Source: Bradyrhizobium sp. SSBR45G (GTDB taxonomy: Bacteria > Pseudomonadota > Alphaproteobacteria > Rhizobiales > Xanthobacteraceae). From it: 64,000 nucleotides of DNA. This document shows positions 60,632-64,000 of this stretch, one piece after another (the stretch's first letter is position 1; each line of letters starts with the position of its first letter). Made by a program: the position numbers and the translations under genes. The stretch is taken from assembly GCF_030159255.1 (NCBI RefSeq), contig NZ_BSCT01000030.1, positions 46,421 through 110,420 of the forward strand, read 5' to 3'. Under the pieces are notes generated by a model. That model did no database searches. It was not told the origin of the DNA and saw only the letters and a program-made list of their open reading frames with translations.

Positions 60632-61885
60632 ATGACAATCCGAAAGATACGATGTTTCGATGATCTGCACTCCATTCCCGACAAGGGCGCGCCGATTGTA
60701 ACCTTGTTTAGCGGCGGTCTCGATAGCTCGTATCTGCTGTCCTTCCTATTTGAGGCTGGATTCACGAATGTAACCGCGCTTTGTGTCGATCTCGGTGAGG
60801 GAGTCGAAGCTGGGACGCTGGAGACGACAGCGCAGCGATTTGGTGCGGAGCTTCTGATCGAAGACGGCAGGGTAGAGTTTGCTGATCGTTACGTGAAACC
60901 GGCACTTAAAGCGCACGCGAAATATCTCGACATATTTCCCGTTAGCTCGTCGCTTGCGCGCCCCTTGATCGCGCAGCGTGCAGTCAGTGCGGCGCTTGAG
61001 CGAGATGCAGTAGCCGTGCTGCACACCGCTAACCAGTCGCAAAACAGCCTGCGCCGCCTAAATACGGCAATTGCCGCCGAACTATATTCCGGGCTGTTTG
61101 GCAGCCCTTACGAATACAGTGCTCTGTCGCGCGAAGACAAGGCGAGGACGTTGGCACGGTACGGACTCTCCTATTACACTGGTCGAAAGCTAAGCGGTGA
61201 TGCGAACATCTGGTGCCGGGAGTTCGAGTCGGGACCGTTGGACAATCCCGAAGATTTCAAGTTGCCGGAGGACGCATTTACGTGGTCGCGGCGGCGGGAC
61301 GGCCTCGCGCCTCGCTCGATCTCGCTTGGGATCGAGCATGGCGAGCTTGTCGAGATCGACGGACAGGCGGTGGCTTTTGCGGACGCGATTGCTCAGCTGA
61401 ACGAGTTGGTGGGTTCCTACGGCTTTGGCCGGTTTCTCGGACTGGAGCACCTTGACGAAGGTGAAAAAGTTCTTGAGGTTCGCGAAGCCCCGGCGGCGTT
61501 CATCTTGATGCAGGCTCTTCGGCATCTGGAAACGGCAACGTTGTCCGCGAACTCCATTATCTTGAAGCAGGCCCTGGAGAGGAGCTGGACGCTCGAAGCC
61601 GTAGAAGGACGTTGGAAGTCGGACGTAAAATTAGCCGCGGAAGCAGGCATCCTATCGCTCACGCAACGCGTAACTGGATCAGTTCGCTTCGATATCGATC
61701 ATCAGTCATGCCTGCCGAGCTCAATTCGCGCTGAGAAGCCTCTTTACATCACTGACCGCGACGCCTGGGAAATTGAGAAGGCCCGGGAACGTGGGACACG
61801 CTCGCGCGCCGACTTGCTGCGAAACTATTCGGACGTCGCTCCGGAATTCACCGACCGTCTCCCCGTTATGGAAAGTGTCGCCTGA
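60632..61885 (+). CDS. Argininosuccinate-synthase-like ligase with altered substrate site
   Basis: 417 residues. It has an ATP-pyrophosphatase fold: PP-loop 'TLFSGGLDSSYLLSFLF' near residue 20, and ArgG-like blocks 'VTALCVDLGEGVEAGTLE', 'VSSSLARPLIAQRAV', 'GDANIWCREFESGPLDNPEDF' (ArgG's D-x-N-x-W-x-x-x-x-E-x-G-x-L-x-x-P) and 'EAPAAFILMQALRHLE'. Differences from ArgG: the aspartate loop T-G-K-G-N-D-Q reads N-Q-S-Q-N-S-L, and 'ENRxVGxKSREVYEAP' reads 'EHLDEGEKVLEVREAP', so citrulline contacts (Tyr) change. It therefore likely adenylates another ureido or carboxyl group and joins another amine. ATG 60632 is chosen as the family start. Its stop overlaps the next start (TGATG). Confidence 0.85.
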   Translation: MTIRKIRCFDDLHSIPDKGAPIVTLFSGGLDSSYLLSFLFEAGFTNVTALCVDLGEGVEAGTLETTAQRFGAELLIEDGRVEFADRYVKPALKAHAKYLDIFPVSSSLARPLIAQRAVSAALERDAVAVLHTANQSQNSLRRLNTAIAAELYSGLFGSPYEYSALSREDKARTLARYGLSYYTGRKLSGDANIWCREFESGPLDNPEDFKLPEDAFTWSRRRDGLAPRSISLGIEHGELVEIDGQAVAFADAIAQLNELVGSYGFGRFLGLEHLDEGEKVLEVREAPAAFILMQALRHLETATLSANSIILKQALERSWTLEAVEGRWKSDVKLAAEAGILSLTQRVTGSVRFDIDHQSCLPSSIRAEKPLYITDRDAWEIEKARERGTRSRADLLRNYSDVAPEFTDRLPVMESVA

Positions 61886-62619
61886 TGTTGGCTGATATGA
61901 AAATCGAAGCCGCTGGCTCCCCGCTCGTCGATGCATTGACGAGGACCGGTTACTGGGCGGAACAAGGCCGAAAAAACTTCAAAGACTGGGAGTTTTACGA
62001 TCCGCACAGCTGGTACGAATTCGCCAGGTGTTGGGATGATCTCCTGCTCGATGAGTACATGCGAGATGGCGGCACGTATCGCTTTCGCCGATATAGCCAG
62101 CTTCGCTATGACGCGAACGATGGCACGCTGACTTTGCTCCCCCACGCCCCCTACGAACAGTCGGCGATGGTAAACAAGCTAAACGGAGGCTTCTTGAGAT
62201 ACTTCGAGCCGATAGAACATCGGTTCCTGAATAACGCGTTCTTCCAAGGATTGATGCGCTGGATGGGGAGTAGCTATAGTGCAGCTTCCGATCATAGAGT
62301 CTGGAACATCAAGTTGCATCCCTACCGCATTGTCGCAACTGAGGGCGCTGGAGAGCCTAGCCCCGAGGGGTTGCATCGCGACGGTGTAGATTACATTTGC
62401 TCCTTCATGGTGCGGAAATGTAACGTCGATGGTGGTGAAACAACCGTCACCGATGCCGAGGAGAACGAGCTGACCCGTGTCACGCTCCAGATGCCCGGCG
62501 ATATCGTGATCGGTGATGACAACATCACCAAACACGGGGTGAGCCCGATCCACATCATCAACAAGAAGAAGTCCGTCGCCTACCGCGACGTGTTGGTAGT
62601 CGCGTTTACTAAAGACTGA
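61885..62619 (+). CDS. 2-oxoglutarate/Fe(II) oxygenase of the free L-amino-acid hydroxylase family (PF10014 type)
   Basis: 244 residues. 'GLHRDGVDYICSFMVRKCNVDGGETTVTD' (in two parts) has the H-x-D pair with the facial triad completed by the distal His in 'ITKHGVSPIH'; the Arg of 'AYRDVLVVAF' would hold 2-oxoglutarate. It resembles the BsmA/L-isoleucine 4-hydroxylase family, enzymes that hydroxylate free amino acids. It starts by overlapping the ligase stop by one base (ATG 61885), a sign of coupled translation. It probably supplies or modifies the amino acid used by the ligase. The exact substrate is unknown. Confidence 0.86.
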   Translation: MLADMKIEAAGSPLVDALTRTGYWAEQGRKNFKDWEFYDPHSWYEFARCWDDLLLDEYMRDGGTYRFRRYSQLRYDANDGTLTLLPHAPYEQSAMVNKLNGGFLRYFEPIEHRFLNNAFFQGLMRWMGSSYSAASDHRVWNIKLHPYRIVATEGAGEPSPEGLHRDGVDYICSFMVRKCNVDGGETTVTDAEENELTRVTLQMPGDIVIGDDNITKHGVSPIHIINKKKSVAYRDVLVVAFTKD

Positions 62620-62744
62620 CCTCCAGCAGCTGTCGAGGGCGACCGCAAGTCCGTTTCCTTCTCGGTCGCCCTCTGCGTCTCTCGTCACGGTCGGGCTGCT
62701 GCCCAGGCCGCAGCCGGTGGCGGACGCCTGCAGGCGGAGATTGC

Positions 62745-63203
62745 TCAATCGGCCAAGTCTAGCGTCATGAACTGATTGTGCGGGCTCGCCTGATAGCTGG
62801 CGAACGGCTCGCAGGAGACGAAGCCCGCGCTGCGATAGAGCGCGATGGCGGGAGCATGCAGCTCCGCAGTCCCGGTCTCCAGGCTGAGCCGCATATACTT
62901 CCGTGCCCGAGCTTCAGCGACAATGTGCTGCAGAATGGCGCGACCGACGCCGGTCCCCCGTGCAGCGGGGGCGGCGCGCATGGATTTCACTTCGCCATGC
63001 GCGTCATCAAGCTGCTTCAATGCACCGAACCCAACGAGCGTCTCGCCCTGCCATGCGGTCCAGAACGTCACGCTCGCTGCGGAAAGGCCGCTGGCGTCGA
63101 GTGCTTGCGCATGTTCCCCCATGACGCTCTGCAGTTCGGCCAGATGATGCGCCAACAAATTGGAAACATATGGTGCTGTCGGATCGTCTTTTCGAATTTC
63201 CAC
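62745..63203 (-). CDS. GNAT acetyltransferase
   Basis: 152 residues. 'MEIRKDDPTAPYVSNLLAHHL' is the usual N-terminus of a small GNAT family with 'GEVKSMRAAPAARGTGVGRAIL' (acetyl-CoA loop R-G-T-G-V-G-R) and 'LSLETGTAELHAPAIALYRSAGF'. GTG 63203, preceded by AGAGGT, is the start used; an upstream open frame continues to 63281 but has no family match. Downstream of, and in the same direction as, the LysE remnant. Confidence 0.83.
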   Translation of the reverse strand: MEIRKDDPTAPYVSNLLAHHLAELQSVMGEHAQALDASGLSAASVTFWTAWQGETLVGFGALKQLDDAHGEVKSMRAAPAARGTGVGRAILQHIVAEARARKYMRLSLETGTAELHAPAIALYRSAGFVSCEPFASYQASPHNQFMTLDLAD

Positions 63204-63220
63204 CGTGTACCTCTGTAGTT

Positions 63221-63607
63221 CTATGGGCGCTGCCGTGTAGCACGATACGTCGGCACGCGCCCGCAATTTGTCATCATCCATGGTGGCGTTATCGAAACCT
63301 GTTGCGTTGAAGTCCGGCCTGGAAGGGTGATTTCGTCAACTTTGCTGGACAACAGCAGATGGGCGGCGCCCGCAAATCGAACGGCGTCGTAGGCGACGGG
63401 CACCAGCAGAAACAAGTTGGACGGACCGAAGGCAGCGGCCAGGGCATGGCAATAGGTGCCGGCCTGAATTCCCATCAGTGTTACGAACCCGACGGATCGT
63501 CCCTGTGCGACGCTGCGGCTGGCGATCAGCAGCATGTCCGGGCCCGGCGTTGCCGTCAGCGCAAGCGAAGCCAGGGAAAACAGCGCGAGCGTGTGGAGAT
63601 CAAGCAC
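63221..63607 (-). pseudogene. LysE-family amino-acid exporter, truncated after ~85 residues
   Basis: Begins MLDLHTLALFSLASLALTA and carries the LysE signature 'TATPGPDMLLIASRSVAQGRS' in two parts and 'GIQAGTYCHALAAAFG'. Family members are ~205 residues with six helices; here the match stops near residue 85 ('YDAVRFAGAAHLLL'), after which the frame reads unrelated polar sequence to 63221. It looks like the 5' remnant of an exporter gene cut by a deletion. Confidence 0.78.
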
Positions 63608-63689
63608 GTCCGGTTCACTCCGAGTCGTTCATGTCGCAACTTTAACGACAGGCGGCCGGCTTGGCCATTTTGTCCGAAGATTTCTCTTT

Positions 63690-64000
63690 CGCTTTTCCAG
63701 AAAGTGTGCTCTACTCCGTCCATCCTGCTTCGCCACGAGGGGCGTATCGCGATCGTCACGAGACGTGAGGCGGGGAGGCGATGGCCGCCGGTTGCCGAGA
63801 GCGTGCTTGCACGTGGACGAACGGCAGCTTGCGGACGTGAAGTCGTGTGGTCCTGGCGCCGCGATGCTGGCGTCAAGTCTTCGGCGGATGATGATCGCTG
63901 GGGGCGACGGTGGCTAGACAGCCGTACACCGGGGAGATCACGAAGTAAGCGTGAAGACCATCGCGCAGGGAATGCCGGAGTTCGGCTGAACCTGTGGTGA
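63690..64000 (+). repeat. Long dispersed repeat, copy 2 (cut by the window end)
   Basis: Same blocks as 31600-31996: GAGGGGCGTATCGCGATCGTCACGAGACG-type start (broken here at CACGAGACGTGAGGCGGGGAGGCG), GCGGACGTGAAGTCGTGTGG, GAAGACCATCGCGCAGGGAA and AACCTGTGGT. The foldback end of copy 1 would lie beyond the window. Non-coding. Confidence 0.75.

Noticed and set aside
60427..60663. Possible 78-residue ORF MWSDAQELYG... upstream of the ligase
   Set aside because: No ribosome site, and it overlaps the ligase start in another frame; too weak to call.

Overview
The window is high-GC alphaproteobacterial chromosome, most likely Bradyrhizobium or a very close relative. I infer this from the gene families (DUF6894, DUF3551, TIGR02301, DUF2339, SleB-type hydrolase, three MCPs ending in VASFLQSVR), the dispersed palindromic repeats and the gene order style. 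I see no rRNA, CRISPR array, phage or transposase. There is one tRNA, tRNA-Pro(CGG).

Layout. 0-11.3 kb: the end of pyruvate phosphate dikinase with its terminator, a SleB-type cell wall hydrolase, an unusual fusion of two periplasmic binding proteins, a Sel1-type membrane protein, nadB with a palindrome in front of it, an MFS transporter and an AcuI/YhdH-type reductase. 11.5-14.1 kb: a strong candidate small RNA (sigma70-like promoter, two hairpins, anti-Shine-Dalgarno loop, terminator) and small proteins of unknown function. 14.7-20.2 kb: three tandem chemoreceptor genes whose start codons are exactly 1889 bp apart. 20.2-26.3 kb: a DUF2339 membrane protein and a tight minus-strand operon (ygfZ, tag, an HD nucleotidase-like gene, two tiny membrane proteins, a tyrosine phosphatase). 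26.5-27.9 kb: dihydroorotase.

27.9-32.5 kb is an accessory stretch of lower GC. It has three unrecognised genes flanked by palindromic repeats and a roughly 400-bp dispersed repeat whose second copy lies at the right end of the window. 32.5-39 kb is ordinary housekeeping sequence (Nudix enzymes, a SRAP DNA-crosslink protein, an FAD dehydrogenase, threonylcarbamoyl-AMP synthase). 39-45 kb carries the tRNA, a MarR regulator with a flavin monooxygenase, an AraC regulator with membrane segments and a serine hydrolase. 45-48.7 kb has small genes with several short tandem duplications, one of which (29 bp) breaks the frame of a BrkB/YihY gene. 48.8-52 kb is a KaiC-like ATPase overlapping a hybrid histidine kinase. 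52-59 kb is a string of single enzymes, including a CysE homologue with an altered active-site motif.

The most promising candidate for an undescribed system is at 59.2-62.6 kb. An argininosuccinate-synthase-like ligase with a rebuilt substrate site is translationally coupled to a 2-oxoglutarate/Fe(II) oxygenase of the free-amino-acid hydroxylase type, with a divergent EamA exporter beside them. The arrangement suggests synthesis and export of a modified amino acid. Next to it lie a GNAT acetyltransferase and the truncated remnant of a LysE-type exporter, followed by the dispersed repeat.
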